Assembly (NCBI GenBank): GCA_016125425.1
Contig: WGLT01000007.1
Coordinates: forward strand, 1 to 64,000
Direction of reading: 5' to 3'
Length of the DNA: 64,000 nucleotides
Origin: Alphaproteobacteria bacterium
GTDB lineage: Bacteria; Pseudomonadota; Alphaproteobacteria; Caulobacterales; Parvularculaceae
Positions 17,404 to 27,712 of the stretch are shown here, one piece after another. The stretch's first letter is position 1, and every line of letters begins with the position of its first letter. The notes below the pieces were generated by a model, which had not been told where the DNA came from, did no database searches, and worked only from the letters and a program-made list of their open reading frames with translations. The position numbers and the translations under genes were made by a program.

Positions 17404-19662
17404 CTATTTCGATTTCCCGATTAACAGGCTTGTTCCCTCATCAATGGCGTCAGAGTAGGCGTTGATCGCGTCAGCAGTCAGCGCAGCGTATTTGTCGGCT
17501 TCGCTGAATCGTTCCTGTTCAATGGCCTCTCTCACGCCTGGCAGCGTTTTTGCTCCGTATCCGGTAAGCGTGCCGGGCGCAGTGATGAGATTCTTGTACC
17601 ACGGCCGTCCTGGCAATCCCTCTTTCGGGGCGAGCGCTTGTTCCGCTTCGCGGGCTATGTCGAACAGTTTCGCTTTTTCGGCGTCGGACAGGGAATCGCC
17701 CTTCTTCGCAAGCGCTTCATCATACGCCTTCGCGCTCTGCTTCAGACGCTCAACTGCATTCTCCAACGGCGCGAAATTGAAGTGCGGCACGAATTTCAGC
17801 TTCGTCGGCGCCGCGCCGGGTTTTGTCGGATCCGATGCAAGAGAAAACGCATTTAAGTCAAACGCCCTGGCCTGGGCCTCCGCAACCGCGCGCTTGTGAT
17901 CGGCGAGCTTCTCGACTTCGTCGAGATAGCCCGCAACTGTATCGGCGACATCCGAATATCGCACCGGCGGGAGATCCGCATCCGCAGCCCGCAACACCAG
18001 ACGACCGGCCGTCTTTGCGAGCACCCCGGAATAAACCTCTCCTGGATCGACAAAAGTGCTGTGGTGTTTGTAATCGTCGTAGAGCGAATGATAGACACCG
18101 CCCCAATCTCTCTCGCCGCCATAGCCGAGATTGAGAGAAGCAAGGCCCAGATGTTGCAGGAAAACCGAATAATCGGAGCCGGATCCCATCGCGCCGATCG
18201 GAATATCCTCCGACGGATCGGCGGCGATCTTACCGAGCGCCTTGTCCTTGTCCGAGGCCGATTGATCGAGGCTGTCAGCGAGCAGCTTGCCCCTCAGGCG
18301 GGCGCCGACCGTGGCTTTTGTCTCCGGATCGGTCACGTCTTCGGCGACTTCGTTCACGAAATGCTGCAGAGAATGGCTGCCTTCAACGAAAAGATATCCC
18401 CGCGCATTGGTGTCCGAATTCACATACACGACCGCCTTCTTCTTGAGCTCGTCGGCGTGCGTTTCGGCCCATTCGGTCGATCCTAAAAGCCCCGGCTCCT
18501 CGCCATCCCAAGAGAGGTAAACAAGCGTGCGCTTTGGCCTCCAACCGGATTTTGCAAGTTCGCCGATCGCTTTCGCTTCGCCAAGCATCGCGATTTGCCC
18601 CGCTAACGGATCCGTCGCGCCCATTACCCAGCCGTCGCGATGATTTCCGCGGAGCACCCATTGGTCTGGGTATTTCGCCCCCCGCATCGTCGCCACGACA
18701 TCGTAAAGCGTTTTCAGACTCCAATCGGATGTGACGATGAGATGAGCCTTCGCCGCATCGTCGTCGCCGATATGATAGGTAATTCCAAGCGACCCGCGGA
18801 ATGAAGGCGGCGCGACCTGACCGCCCATTGCGGCGAGGAAATGCTGGGCATCGCCATAGGAGATCGGAAGCGCGGGAATGTGCAGAATCACCTTGGATTT
18901 CGCCCTGCTCAGGCGATGCGCCCGCTCCGTGGCGCCGACGCCCGGCGTCAACGGATCGCCCGGATAAAGCGTCATATCCTCGACTGATCCGCGCTGGAAT
19001 CCCTGCGGCGGACGCGCAGGACCCGCCGGGTACACATCGTCGACCGCATAACCGTCGTCATGCGGATCGGAGAATATGATGCACCCGACGGCCCCATGCT
19101 CTTCCGCGAGCTTCGGCTTAAGGCCGCGCCAGCCTCCGCCATAGCGCACGATCACGATTTTGCCTTTGACGGAAACGTCCATGCGTTTCAACGCCTCATA
19201 GTCATCCGGCATGCCGTAATTGGCGTAGACGATCGGTGCGGTCACGTCGCCGTCGCCTTGATAGGCGAGGTAAGCAGGCAGCGCGTCTTTGGTGTTGGTC
19301 GGATCGTCGCCGGCGACAGGCGACTCCGTCAAGGTCGCCGTATACGGATTATCGCTGATAAGTTCGAGGCCGACTTTGATCGGAGTCGGGTAGAGAACCT
19401 TGAACGTTTCTATCTTTGCGTCCCAACCCCAATCCTTGAATTTTTGCAGCACCCATTCGGCGTTCGCCTTGTCGTGCGCGGACCCGACATGGTTCGGCTC
19501 AGCGGCGAGAGATTCAAGCCAGCCGTCCATCTCCGCCGGGCTGATGGCCGAATCGAATCTCGCCTCCAGGGCCGCATCTTTTCCGTAATCATCGGCGGCG
19601 GCGGCAGTGGCGATGACTGCGGCGGCGACTCCCGCGGACAGGACTTTCACTCTTCGACGCAT
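17404..19662 (-). CDS. Secreted M28B peptidase, glutamate carboxypeptidase II (PSMA)-like
   Basis: A 752-residue exported zinc peptidase. Signal peptide to about residue 23, a PA domain around 120-260 (KGKIVIVRYGGG), the M28 catalytic domain and a C-terminal transferrin-receptor-like dimerisation domain. Zinc ligands and the base are visible: His in GNHRDGW, Asp in ATDPLAG, the Glu pair in SWDGEEPGLLGSTEW, Asp in VNSDTN and His in YHSLYDDY. These match human GCPII positions closely. Expected to release C-terminal acidic or other residues from peptides in the periplasm or outside. It is the first gene of a two-peptidase operon. Confidence 0.93.
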   Translation of the reverse strand: MRRRVKVLSAGVAAAVIATAAAADDYGKDAALEARFDSAISPAEMDGWLESLAAEPNHVGSAHDKANAEWVLQKFKDWGWDAKIETFKVLYPTPIKVGLELISDNPYTATLTESPVAGDDPTNTKDALPAYLAYQGDGDVTAPIVYANYGMPDDYEALKRMDVSVKGKIVIVRYGGGWRGLKPKLAEEHGAVGCIIFSDPHDDGYAVDDVYPAGPARPPQGFQRGSVEDMTLYPGDPLTPGVGATERAHRLSRAKSKVILHIPALPISYGDAQHFLAAMGGQVAPPSFRGSLGITYHIGDDDAAKAHLIVTSDWSLKTLYDVVATMRGAKYPDQWVLRGNHRDGWVMGATDPLAGQIAMLGEAKAIGELAKSGWRPKRTLVYLSWDGEEPGLLGSTEWAETHADELKKKAVVYVNSDTNARGYLFVEGSHSLQHFVNEVAEDVTDPETKATVGARLRGKLLADSLDQSASDKDKALGKIAADPSEDIPIGAMGSGSDYSVFLQHLGLASLNLGYGGERDWGGVYHSLYDDYKHHSTFVDPGEVYSGVLAKTAGRLVLRAADADLPPVRYSDVADTVAGYLDEVEKLADHKRAVAEAQARAFDLNAFSLASDPTKPGAAPTKLKFVPHFNFAPLENAVERLKQSAKAYDEALAKKGDSLSDAEKAKLFDIAREAEQALAPKEGLPGRPWYKNLITAPGTLTGYGAKTLPGVREAIEQERFSEADKYAALTADAINAYSDAIDEGTSLLIGKSK

Positions 19663-19833
19663 GGCAGACCCCTCTCAATGTTTCGCACTTGCGACGCGGC
19701 CCATCGCTGACTCTCGGGAAGGAATCGAATCTCCTCCCGCCGCGCGCTCCCCCCGAAGCGAATGAGACGCTAACGCCAATCGCAGCGCGCTGGCAATGGC
19801 GGCCGTCTGCGTCCGCCGCCTGTGTCAATTCGC

Positions 19834-19858
19834 GCAGGAGAAATATTTATCTCCCTGC
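19834..19858 (-). terminator. Imperfect hairpin downstream of the epimerase-type gene
   Basis: GCAGGAGA (19834-19841) pairs with TCTCCCTGC (19850-19858) with one bulged base around an AT-rich loop. It lies about 60 bases past the stop of the minus-strand reductase gene and about 170 before the M28 peptidase start. There is no clear T-run, so termination is only likely from position. The whole 19663-19919 spacer shows no gene. Confidence 0.35.
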
Positions 19859-19919
19859 ACGCTGCTTCGTTTCAGCTTCGTTCGGTTCGTCGCAGCTATG
19901 AGATTCGCTAATTCCCTGG

Positions 19920-20966
19920 CTACGCCGCCCGTTGCGCGGCGCCTGTCAAAAGTCCCAGCCGCACCAAGCTTTCGGCGGTCGCGACCACAGCCTCTTCATT
20001 GGAGCGCGGCATCCACCCCAAAAGACGCCTGGCCTTTTCATTCGTCGCATTTTTGCGCTTGCCAAGTTCAGGAACGATCTGCCGGACGGCGGGATCGCCC
20101 ATGGATGCAATGCGCACAAGCCAGTCCGGCAGCTCTTTGGTCGGAACGCGCCGCGCGGCCGCGCCCATGCGGGCCTTCAACACTTTCGCGATGTCCTTGA
20201 TCGACATGAAATCGCCCGCGACCGCCAGAAATCGCTCGCCCTTGGCGGCCGGGTTCGTCATGGCGCGCAAGTGCAAATCAGCGACGTCGCGCACGTCAAC
20301 GACGCCGAACCACAGCCTCGGACAGCCGGGCATCGCCCCGGTCATCAAGCGCTGAATTAGCAGGATTGACGTCGAATAGTCTGGGCCCAGGACCGGACCG
20401 AAAACACCCACGGGATTGACGACCGAAAGTTCAAGTCCTTCTCCTTCGCCGTTTACGTAATCCCACGCGGCGTGTTCCGCCAATGTTTTCGATTTCACAT
20501 AGGCGCGCACGTCGTCGCCTTCCGGATTCGTCCAGTTGGTTTCGTCAAACGGCGCGTCTTGCGATTTTTGGCCATATCCGATCGCCGCGAAGGATGATGT
20601 GAGAACGACGCGCTTCACGCCGGCCAGATACGATGCTCTGAGTACACGGAGCGCACCATCTCTCGCCGGCACGATCAACTCGTTCTCATCTTTCGGAACG
20701 GCCGGAGGGAAAGGCGATGCGACGTGAAGTACGAAATCGCATCCGGCGACGGCTTCAGCCCAGCCATCGTCCTTTTCAAGATCAGCGGCGTAAAAAGAAA
20801 GCCTTTCGCCGGGCTCGGCGCCGCCCGTCTTGAGCATGGCGCGCACATCATCCTCGCGCTTGAGGTTTCTGACGGTCGTCCGCACGCTGTGCCCGGCGGC
20901 GAGAAGCTGCAGAATGCAATGGCTGCCGATGAAGCCCGACCCGCCGGTTACGAGTACTGTGCTCAT
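19920..20966 (-). CDS. NAD(P)-dependent epimerase/dihydroflavonol reductase-like protein
   Basis: A 348-residue extended short-chain dehydrogenase. It has the TGGSGFIGSH nucleotide loop near residue 8, an arginine (RNLKRED) that suggests NADP preference, the VLTSSFAAIG serine region and the YVKSKTLAE catalytic Tyr-Lys pair near residue 161. The overall pattern (HVASPFPP, VVNPVGVFGPVLG) fits the dihydroflavonol-4-reductase/aldehyde reductase group, which reduces aldehydes or ketones. The substrate is unknown. It lies alone between the peptidase operon and guaA. Confidence 0.88.
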   Translation of the reverse strand: MSTVLVTGGSGFIGSHCILQLLAAGHSVRTTVRNLKREDDVRAMLKTGGAEPGERLSFYAADLEKDDGWAEAVAGCDFVLHVASPFPPAVPKDENELIVPARDGALRVLRASYLAGVKRVVLTSSFAAIGYGQKSQDAPFDETNWTNPEGDDVRAYVKSKTLAEHAAWDYVNGEGEGLELSVVNPVGVFGPVLGPDYSTSILLIQRLMTGAMPGCPRLWFGVVDVRDVADLHLRAMTNPAAKGERFLAVAGDFMSIKDIAKVLKARMGAAARRVPTKELPDWLVRIASMGDPAVRQIVPELGKRKNATNEKARRLLGWMPRSNEEAVVATAESLVRLGLLTGAAQRAA

Positions 20967-21075
20967 GGCCGCCTCCTTTGATGACAGGCACGACTGATTG
21001 TCGTTGAACGCCCCTACGGTCTGGCCAGACTACCACAGAATCGCGGCCAAGGTCGAACCAGACCTGACTACGCGC

Positions 21076-22650
21076 TTACTCCCACTCGATCGTCCCCGGG
21101 GGCTTTGAGGTCACGTCATAGACGACCCTGTTGACGCCGCGGACCTCATTGATGATTCGGGTCGCGGCGCGGCCGAGAAAGTCGTGACTGAAGGGATAAT
21201 AATCCGCAGTCATCCCGTCTGTAGATGTCACGGCCCTGAGCGCGAGCACATGATCATAGGTCCTCTCGTCGCCCATGACGCCGACGGTCCGCACGGGAAG
21301 CAAAACGGCGAAAGCCTGCCAGATCTCGTCGTAGAGACCCGCCCTCCTGATTTCGTCCAAATAGATGGTGTCGGCCTTCCGCAGAATGTCGGCCTTCTTC
21401 TTCGTCACTTCGCCTGGAATTCGAATCGCCAAACCTGGTCCCGGAAAGGGGTGTCGGCCGACAAAATGCTCCGGCAGACCGAGTTCGCGCCCCAGCGCCC
21501 TGACCTCATCCTTGAATAGTTCGCGCAGCGGTTCGACAAGCCTCAAATTCATCCGCTCCGGCAATCCGCCGACATTGTGATGCGATTTGATCGTGGCGGA
21601 CGGCCCGCCGGAGAATGAGACGCTTTCAATAACATCTGGGTACAGAGTGCCTTGCGCAAGAAACTCCGCGCCTTCGATCTTTTTGGCCTCGGCGTCAAAC
21701 ACGTCAATGAAGGTCGCGCCGATGATCTTGCGTTTGCACTCCGGATCCTCGACGCCCTTCAGCTTTCCGAGAAACAGTTTCTCCGCTTCAACATGAATTA
21801 GCGGAATGTTGTAGCGCTCGCGGAAAAGGCGCACGACCTCTTCTCCCTCGCCCGCGCGCATCAATCCCGTATCGACGAAGACGCAAGTCAGCTGCTCGCC
21901 GATCGCTTCATGAATGAGCACCGCCGCAACTGATGAATCCACGCCGCCGGAAAGTCCGCAGATCACCCGGCCGTCGCCGACTTGTTTGCGGATGAGACTG
22001 ACGGCTTCCTCACGAAAAGCCGCCATCGTCCAGTCGCCTTTAAAGCCCGCGACTTTCCGGACGAAATTCGACAGCAGCTTTGCGCCGTCCGGCGTGTGGG
22101 CGACCTCCGGATGGAACTGCACGGCGTAGATGTTTCTGCCGCGATGATGGATCGCAGCAAAAGGCGCATTCTCCGATTTTGCGATTATCTCGAAGCCTTC
22201 AGGCAATGCGTTGACCCGATCGCCGTGACTCATCCAAACGGGATAGCGCTCGCCTTCTTTCCAGACCCCTTCAAAAAGCGGGCTGCCCTTGATGACTTCA
22301 ACCTGGGCGCGGCCGAATTCTCTGTGCTCAGACGTCTCGACATCGCCGCCGAGCTGGGCGCAAATCGTCTGTTCGCCATAACAAATACCGAGAATCGGCA
22401 CGCCGATTTCGAAAATGGCGTCATCCGCTCGGGGCGCCGCCTGGGTCTTAACGCTCGCCGGCCCCCCCGACAGGATCACCGCTTTTGGCGAAAATTCCTG
22501 AAGAAAGGCGCGATCGACGCGATTATAGGGGTGGATTTCACAATAGACGCCCGCTTCGCGCAGGCGCCGAGCGATGAGCTGCGTCACCTGGCTGCCGAAG
22601 TCGACAATCAGGGCGCGGTCGTGTTGGGCGGCGTGGGGGTCGAGTTTCAT
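21076..22650 (-). CDS. guaA: GMP synthase (glutamine-hydrolysing)
   Basis: A 524-residue two-domain enzyme that aminates XMP to GMP. The class I glutaminase half has the nucleophile in GICYGEQ near residue 88 and the His-Glu pair in QFHPEVAHT. The ATP pyrophosphatase half has [12 protein letters not shown] near residue 234, and the C-terminal dimerisation domain ends with [10 protein letters not shown], the invariant tail. All catalytic parts are present. It is divergent from the secreted amidohydrolase gene, with about 100 bases between them. Confidence 0.97.
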   Translation of the reverse strand: MKLDPHAAQHDRALIVDFGSQVTQLIARRLREAGVYCEIHPYNRVDRAFLQEFSPKAVILSGGPASVKTQAAPRADDAIFEIGVPILGICYGEQTICAQLGGDVETSEHREFGRAQVEVIKGSPLFEGVWKEGERYPVWMSHGDRVNALPEGFEIIAKSENAPFAAIHHRGRNIYAVQFHPEVAHTPDGAKLLSNFVRKVAGFKGDWTMAAFREEAVSLIRKQVGDGRVICGLSGGVDSSVAAVLIHEAIGEQLTCVFVDTGLMRAGEGEEVVRLFRERYNIPLIHVEAEKLFLGKLKGVEDPECKRKIIGATFIDVFDAEAKKIEGAEFLAQGTLYPDVIESVSFSGGPSATIKSHHNVGGLPERMNLRLVEPLRELFKDEVRALGRELGLPEHFVGRHPFPGPGLAIRIPGEVTKKKADILRKADTIYLDEIRRAGLYDEIWQAFAVLLPVRTVGVMGDERTYDHVLALRAVTSTDGMTADYYPFSHDFLGRAATRIINEVRGVNRVVYDVTSKPPGTIEWE

Positions 22651-22753
22651 GGCGAGGCTTTAGCGGAGTCGGACGCGGCAGTCACGCCCGCCTTGACCTT
22701 GGGCCCCGGCCCGCCGACTCTTGTCCGAAAGACGGTCCGCGGAGGGGCGGCGT

Positions 22754-24007
22754 ATGCGGTTGCTGATATCCCTGATTCTTGGGGCGCTCACGCTTGCGGG
22801 CGCCGTCCGGGCGCAGACCTATGTGCTGGCCCCGGACCGGGTGTTTGACGGCCTGGTCATGCATGAGGGCTGGAGAGTCCGGATCGAGGCCGGGAGGATC
22901 GTCGCAGCAGGCCCGACGGTGGACGAGAGCGGCGCGCAGGTCATCCGCCTTGAGGGCGATACGCTGACGCCGGGCCTCATCGACCTTCACAGTCACGTCT
23001 TCCTCCATCCCTATGACGAGACGTCCTGGAACGACCAAGTACTAAAGGAATCGATCGCCGAGCGCTCGGCGCGCGCGGTAGGGCATCTGCAGGCGACCCT
23101 GATGGCGGGCTTCACGGCCCTACGCGATCTCGGAACGGAAGGCGCGGGCTTCGCCGATGTCGGTATGAAAGAGGCGCTGGAAAAGGGCGTCATCAAGGGG
23201 CCGCAACTGATCGTATCGGGTCCCGCGATCGTAGCGCTCGGTTCATATGGCCCGAAGGGGTTTCGAGAGGGCGTCGACATTCCGCAGGGAGCCGAAGAAG
23301 CGAGCGGCGTCGCAGGAGCCGAAGCCGCAGCCCGCCATCAGATCGCTGGCGGCGCCGACTGGGTGAAAGTCTACGCCGACTATCGCTGGGGCCCTGAAGG
23401 CGAAGCGCGTCCGACCTTTCTCGAGGATGAACTGGCGCGCATCGTGGAGGTCGCACATTCAAGCGGCCGTAAGGTCGCCGCGCATGCGGCGAGCGACGCA
23501 GGCGTGCGGCGCGCAGTAGAGGCGGGCGTCTCGACAATCGAGCATGGCGACGGCGCCTCGCTCGATACTTTCAGGCTCATGGCGAAAAAGGGCGTGGCGC
23601 TTTGCCCCACCCTCGCGGCGACAGAATCGATTGCGCGTTATCGCGGCTGGGACGGCTCCGCCAACACCATGCCGGAGACCGTAAGAGACAAACATGAAGA
23701 ATTGGCGCGCGCGCTGAAGGCGGGCGTCACGATCTGCAACGGCTCGGATGTCGGCGTCTTCAGCCACGGAAGGAACGCGTGGGAAACGGAGCTCCTCGTC
23801 GCCTACGGCATGACGCCCATCGCGGCTCTGCGCGCCGCAACGTCAATCGACGCCAAGATACTTGGCAAAGACAAGGAAATCGGCCATGTCGCGCCCGGCT
23901 ATGTCGCCGACCTCGCCGCTTTCGAAGGCGACCCCTCAACTGACATCAAGTCACTTTCAAAACCGCGTTTCGTGATGCGGGCCGGTGAAATCGTCCGCCG
24001 CCCCTGA
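22754..24007 (+). CDS. Secreted amidohydrolase (imidazolonepropionase/prolidase-like)
   Basis: A 417-residue exported amidohydrolase-superfamily enzyme. A signal peptide of about 20 residues ends near VRAQ. Metal-binding features are LIDLHSHVFL (HxH), the lysine in WVKVYADY near residue 205, His in AAHAASDAGVRRA, His in STIEHGDG and Asp in NGSDVGVFSHG. The arrangement resembles the Xaa-Pro/Xaa-Arg carboxypeptidase and imidazolonepropionase-like group. The ATG at 22754 is chosen because GGAGG lies at 22741-22745; an earlier in-frame ATG at 22721 has no such site and would bury the signal peptide. Its substrate is probably a dipeptide; this is an inference. Confidence 0.88.
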   Translation: MRLLISLILGALTLAGAVRAQTYVLAPDRVFDGLVMHEGWRVRIEAGRIVAAGPTVDESGAQVIRLEGDTLTPGLIDLHSHVFLHPYDETSWNDQVLKESIAERSARAVGHLQATLMAGFTALRDLGTEGAGFADVGMKEALEKGVIKGPQLIVSGPAIVALGSYGPKGFREGVDIPQGAEEASGVAGAEAAARHQIAGGADWVKVYADYRWGPEGEARPTFLEDELARIVEVAHSSGRKVAAHAASDAGVRRAVEAGVSTIEHGDGASLDTFRLMAKKGVALCPTLAATESIARYRGWDGSANTMPETVRDKHEELARALKAGVTICNGSDVGVFSHGRNAWETELLVAYGMTPIAALRAATSIDAKILGKDKEIGHVAPGYVADLAAFEGDPSTDIKSLSKPRFVMRAGEIVRRP

Positions 24008-24015
24008 GACTGGCG

Positions 24016-25071
24016 TTATTTCTGCGGCGGGGATATGCCCAGCGACCGGTCGACGACAATGTGCGTTTCGCCCTTCGCCACCGGGCCCTTCATGTCGTAA
24101 TCGATGGTCGCTCGCGCGTTGAACGCCTTCATGTTCTTCGGCGCGATTCCCTTGACGATGAATCGTTCCGACCCTTTCTTCGGATTGAGACCGAAAACAT
24201 GCGTCATGGCTTTGCCGACGTCGTCGCCGGAGATCGTAAGCCTGACCGGCGCGTCGAGCGGGGCGGCCGGGAAGAACTCCCATATCTCTGTGTACGGCAT
24301 GCCCGGCCTGACAGGGATATGAAGCCGGCGCCACAGGAAAAAGTCTTCCGTCATGATCCCGCAGCGGAACTCGCGCAGACCGGCGTCGCTGAGACAACGG
24401 CACACAGCGGTGTATCGTCCGCCCGGCAAAGATACCGGCCCGCTCGCCGTGTTGATAATGCAGTCCTGACCGTCCGACATCGCGCCCGGGCCTTCGAGCA
24501 CGGTCTTGAAGGGAATGTCGTCATAGGGATCGAGCCCGCGCATGGCGAGCCACCCGGGCGGATTGGGCCGCGCATCAAAGTATCCTTGCCCGCCAGCATA
24601 GGCGTCGCCAGTCGGGGAGGTTCCATAATTGCAGGAGTCGCCCGGATTAGCCATGCGAATAGTGAAAGCGAGCCGCTCGCCGGCGGTCACTTCGACCGGC
24701 GTCGGAAAATAGGTTCTGCGAAACTCGCCAGGCGGTCCGGAAGGAAAGGTCCGGCGCGCGACGCGCAAAAGCGCGCCGTCCGGCTTGCCGGAAGGCCCGA
24801 GCCGGCGGAGTTCGATGATGACGTCGGCGCCGCCGCAAGTGACTGGAACATCGACCGCAATCAAACGCCCGTCGGCGCCGACTGTGAATGTTTGCGCCAG
24901 CTTTTGCTGGCTGTCCCCGCCGATGCCGAGGAAGCCCGCCGACGCGTCAATTGCTGGCTCCTCCTGATCGATCGTTTGGGCGTGGGCGGTCGCAAAACAG
25001 AAGAGCGCGGCAACCGCAAGGCTTGCGAACGCAAGGCTTGCGGCCGCCGGAAGACGGATTTGAAAATTCAT
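24016..25071 (-). CDS. Secreted protein of unknown function
   Basis: A 351-residue exported protein that I do not recognise. A clear signal peptide (hydrophobic residues about 10-30, ending ATAHAQ) is followed by a beta-rich module at about 45-185, with AQTFTVGADG, a DVIIELRRL strand, VEVTAGERLAFTI and a closing DIPFKTVLEG. This layout recalls beta-sandwich carbohydrate-binding-like modules of extracellular proteins. The C-terminal part (about 190-351) has six cysteines in the first half and a THVFGLNPKKG segment. It converges on the amidohydrolase gene (8 bases apart) and is divergent from mnmH. Confidence 0.6.
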   Translation of the reverse strand: MNFQIRLPAAASLAFASLAVAALFCFATAHAQTIDQEEPAIDASAGFLGIGGDSQQKLAQTFTVGADGRLIAVDVPVTCGGADVIIELRRLGPSGKPDGALLRVARRTFPSGPPGEFRRTYFPTPVEVTAGERLAFTIRMANPGDSCNYGTSPTGDAYAGGQGYFDARPNPPGWLAMRGLDPYDDIPFKTVLEGPGAMSDGQDCIINTASGPVSLPGGRYTAVCRCLSDAGLREFRCGIMTEDFFLWRRLHIPVRPGMPYTEIWEFFPAAPLDAPVRLTISGDDVGKAMTHVFGLNPKKGSERFIVKGIAPKNMKAFNARATIDYDMKGPVAKGETHIVVDRSLGISPPQK

Positions 25072-25174
25072 GCGTTAGCTCCCCAATGCAGCGTAAACTG
25101 TACAAATCAAGCCGCTCCAAGGTCAACCCGCCTCGGGACTGCACTGTTCGGTCGATCTGGGTTACACGGGTCAG

Positions 25175-26248
25175 ATGATTGAAGATGTCCAAGACGTCGG
25201 GCTCGAGACGCTCACGCGGTTCGACTCGATCATCGATGTCCGTACGCCGGCTGAGTTTGAAATTGACCGGCTGCCGGGGGCGGTCAATCTGCCCGTCCTT
25301 TCGAACGAACAGCGCGCAATCGTAGGCGCCATTTACAAACAAGAGTCGCGTTTCAAGGCCAGACGCATCGGCGCGGCCATGATCGCCCGAAATGTCGCAC
25401 AGCATCTCGATGGGCCCCTCGCGCATTTTCCCGCCAAATGGCGCCCCCTGCTCTACTGTTGGCGCGGCGGCATGCGATCGGGCGCGATGGCTACCATCGT
25501 CGAACGCGTCGGCTGGCGCGTCGGAGTCTTGAATGGCGGCTACAAGACCTGGCGACGTGAGGTCGTCGCGGGGCTGCGCGCAGGCAGCGCGCCGATCAAT
25601 GTCGTATTACTCGACGGACAGACGGGCACGGCGAAAACTGAAATACTACAAAAAGCCGCAACGATTGGCGTACAGGTCATCGATCTTGAAACGCTCGCCG
25701 CCCACAGGGGCTCTGCGTTCGGGGCGTTCGCAACCGTTCCCCAGCCGTCTCAGAAATTGTTCGAATCGCAGCTTTGGGACGCCTTGCGGAAACTCGATCT
25801 CTCGCGTCCGATACTGATCGAGGCGGAATCAAATCACGTCGGCCGCCTCGAAATCCCCTCCCGCCTATGGAAAGCGATGCAGGCGGCCCAACGAATCGTG
25901 TTGCGCGCCGACGCGGTCAAACGCGCGGATTATCTCGTCGGGGCCTATGCCGATATTCTGGGCGACGAAGAGGCGATTGCGACGGCGCTCGACCTCATTG
26001 CTCATCTCCACGAGAAAGAACGCATCGCGGATTGGCGCCGTCTTGCCGAGCTTCGCGACTGGCGCGCGCTGGCGCTTGGGTTGATGCTGGAGCATTACGA
26101 CCCTTTATACGAACGCATAAGAAGAAGGCGTTGCGACGAGGCTGTTGCGGAGTTGACTTTGGACGACTTCAACGCCCCCTCGATCGACTGGGCCGCCCGG
26201 CAGATTCAAAAAATCCTGGAAAGAAACCCGCCAGTTGGCCCTCAGTGA
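25175..26248 (+). CDS. mnmH: tRNA 2-selenouridine synthase
   Basis: Also called SelU/YbbB. It replaces sulfur by selenium at the wobble 2-thiouridine of some tRNAs, through a geranylated intermediate. The rhodanese domain has IIDVRTPAEFEIDRLPGA, the IYKQESRFKARRIGAA signature and the catalytic cysteine in YCWRGGMRSG near residue 94. A P-loop, DGQTGTAKTEIL, follows near 147-157; it keeps the GxxGxxKT pattern but differs from the commoner GSGKT. Then come VIDLETLAAHRGSAFG and ILIEAESNHVG. Its 357 residues match the family. It requires selenophosphate from SelD, not encoded in this window. Confidence 0.92.
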   Translation: MIEDVQDVGLETLTRFDSIIDVRTPAEFEIDRLPGAVNLPVLSNEQRAIVGAIYKQESRFKARRIGAAMIARNVAQHLDGPLAHFPAKWRPLLYCWRGGMRSGAMATIVERVGWRVGVLNGGYKTWRREVVAGLRAGSAPINVVLLDGQTGTAKTEILQKAATIGVQVIDLETLAAHRGSAFGAFATVPQPSQKLFESQLWDALRKLDLSRPILIEAESNHVGRLEIPSRLWKAMQAAQRIVLRADAVKRADYLVGAYADILGDEEAIATALDLIAHLHEKERIADWRRLAELRDWRALALGLMLEHYDPLYERIRRRRCDEAVAELTLDDFNAPSIDWAARQIQKILERNPPVGPQ

Positions 26249-26313
26249 GCCAAGCGATCGCGCGGCGCCTTCCCGATCATCCGCGCCGTTTGGATCAATC
26301 CCGAGGAAACTCC

Positions 26314-27492
26314 TTAAGAAAACGCTTGAAGGCCCGTCATCGCGCGCCCGAGAATAAGAGCGTGGATGTCGTGCGTCCCTTCGTAAGTGTTCACAGTTTC
26401 AAGGTTCAGCGCATGACGAAGAACGTGATATTCCTCCGAAATACCATTGCCGCCGTGAATATCGCGTGCGACTCGCGCAATCTCGAGAGCCTTGCCGCAA
26501 TTGTTCCGCTTCATCATTGAGATTGCTTCGGGAATATAGGCGCCCTGATCGAGAAGGCGGCCAAGCTGCAAAGCGCCCTGCAATCCAAGCGCGATCTCGG
26601 TTTGCATATCCGCGAGCTTTTTCTGTACGAGTTGCGTCGCCGCGATCGGTTTGCCGAACAGGATGCGCTCCATTGCATAGTCCCGCGACGCCATCCAGCA
26701 AAACTCCGCCGCGCCCATCGCGCCCCAGGCGATTCCATATCGCGCCTTGTTGAGACAAGAGAACGGTCCGCGCAGACCTTTCACATTCGGCAATAGCGCA
26801 TCGCCGGGCACGATGACGTCGTCCAGAGCAAGTTCTCCGGTCACAGAAGCGCGCAACGAAAGTTTGCCGGAAATCTTCGGCGTCTCGAAGCCCTTTGCGC
26901 CGCGCTCGACAATGAAGCCGCGGATTTCGCCCTCGAGCTTCGCCCAGACGATCGCAATGTCGGCGATCGGCGCGTTCGATATCCACATTTTCGAGCCGTT
27001 CAGACGATACCCGCCGTTTACGGCTTCGGCGCGCGTGCGCATGGCGCCGGGATCAGAACCGCCATCGGCTTCGGTCAAACCGAAACAACCAATCATTTCT
27101 CCGCTTGCGAGCTTCGGCAGATATTTTTGTTTTTGAGATTCAGTTCCAAACGCCTCGATCGGATACATCACCAGCGACGATTGCACAGACATTACCGAGC
27201 GATACCCTGAATCGACACGCTCGATCTCTCGTGCGATCAGCCCGTAGGCGACATGACTTGCGCCTCCTCCTCCGTACTCCGCGGCGACGGTCGCGCCGAT
27301 CAGACCCTGCGCTCCCATTTCGGTCATAATTTCCCGATCGAAGCGCTCTTCGCGATTGGCTGAGATGACGCGGGGCATCAACTTTGACTGCGCATAGCCA
27401 CGCGCAGCATCACGAATCATTCGCTCTTCATCTGTGAGCTGACTTTCCAGAAAAAGCGGATCGCGCCAGTCGAATGTAAGTTTATCAGTCAT
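26314..27492 (-). CDS. Acyl-CoA dehydrogenase, glutaryl-CoA dehydrogenase type
   Basis: A 392-residue FAD enzyme. The pattern [18 protein letters not shown], the [17 protein letters not shown]/substrate loop, [10 protein letters not shown] and the catalytic glutamate in [19 protein letters not shown] near residue 370 are typical of glutaryl-CoA dehydrogenase, which oxidises and decarboxylates glutaryl-CoA to crotonyl-CoA in lysine and tryptophan breakdown. It is upstream-spaced from a thiolase gene on the same strand by 220 bases. The non-coding 27493-27712 stretch contains no gene I can recognise. Confidence 0.9.
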   Translation of the reverse strand: MTDKLTFDWRDPLFLESQLTDEERMIRDAARGYAQSKLMPRVISANREERFDREIMTEMGAQGLIGATVAAEYGGGGASHVAYGLIAREIERVDSGYRSVMSVQSSLVMYPIEAFGTESQKQKYLPKLASGEMIGCFGLTEADGGSDPGAMRTRAEAVNGGYRLNGSKMWISNAPIADIAIVWAKLEGEIRGFIVERGAKGFETPKISGKLSLRASVTGELALDDVIVPGDALLPNVKGLRGPFSCLNKARYGIAWGAMGAAEFCWMASRDYAMERILFGKPIAATQLVQKKLADMQTEIALGLQGALQLGRLLDQGAYIPEAISMMKRNNCGKALEIARVARDIHGGNGISEEYHVLRHALNLETVNTYEGTHDIHALILGRAMTGLQAFS

Positions 27493-27712
27493 AATGTTCT
27501 CAACGATAGCCCAGTGTGCCCAGCCGCTTCTCGGCGATTTCCAGTTCCCCCAGCGCAGACCAAAATCCGCCGCAGTTCCTTCAAATCTATCGCTTCGACA
27601 GCCTATGCAGCGACAATTCGCTGCGGCGCCAGATCCCCTCGTCGGCGTTTGGCGTTCAAGACCGCCGGCTTGTACGTCCTTTCATGGCCGCCGCGGTCGC
27701 CGCCGATTCGCG

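Noticed and set aside
27493-27712. Possible gene remnant between the acyl-CoA dehydrogenase and thiolase genes
   Set aside because: A short minus-strand tail reading [12 protein letters not shown] and ending near 27500 looks protein-like, but it has only about 22 codons before a stop and no match I recognise.
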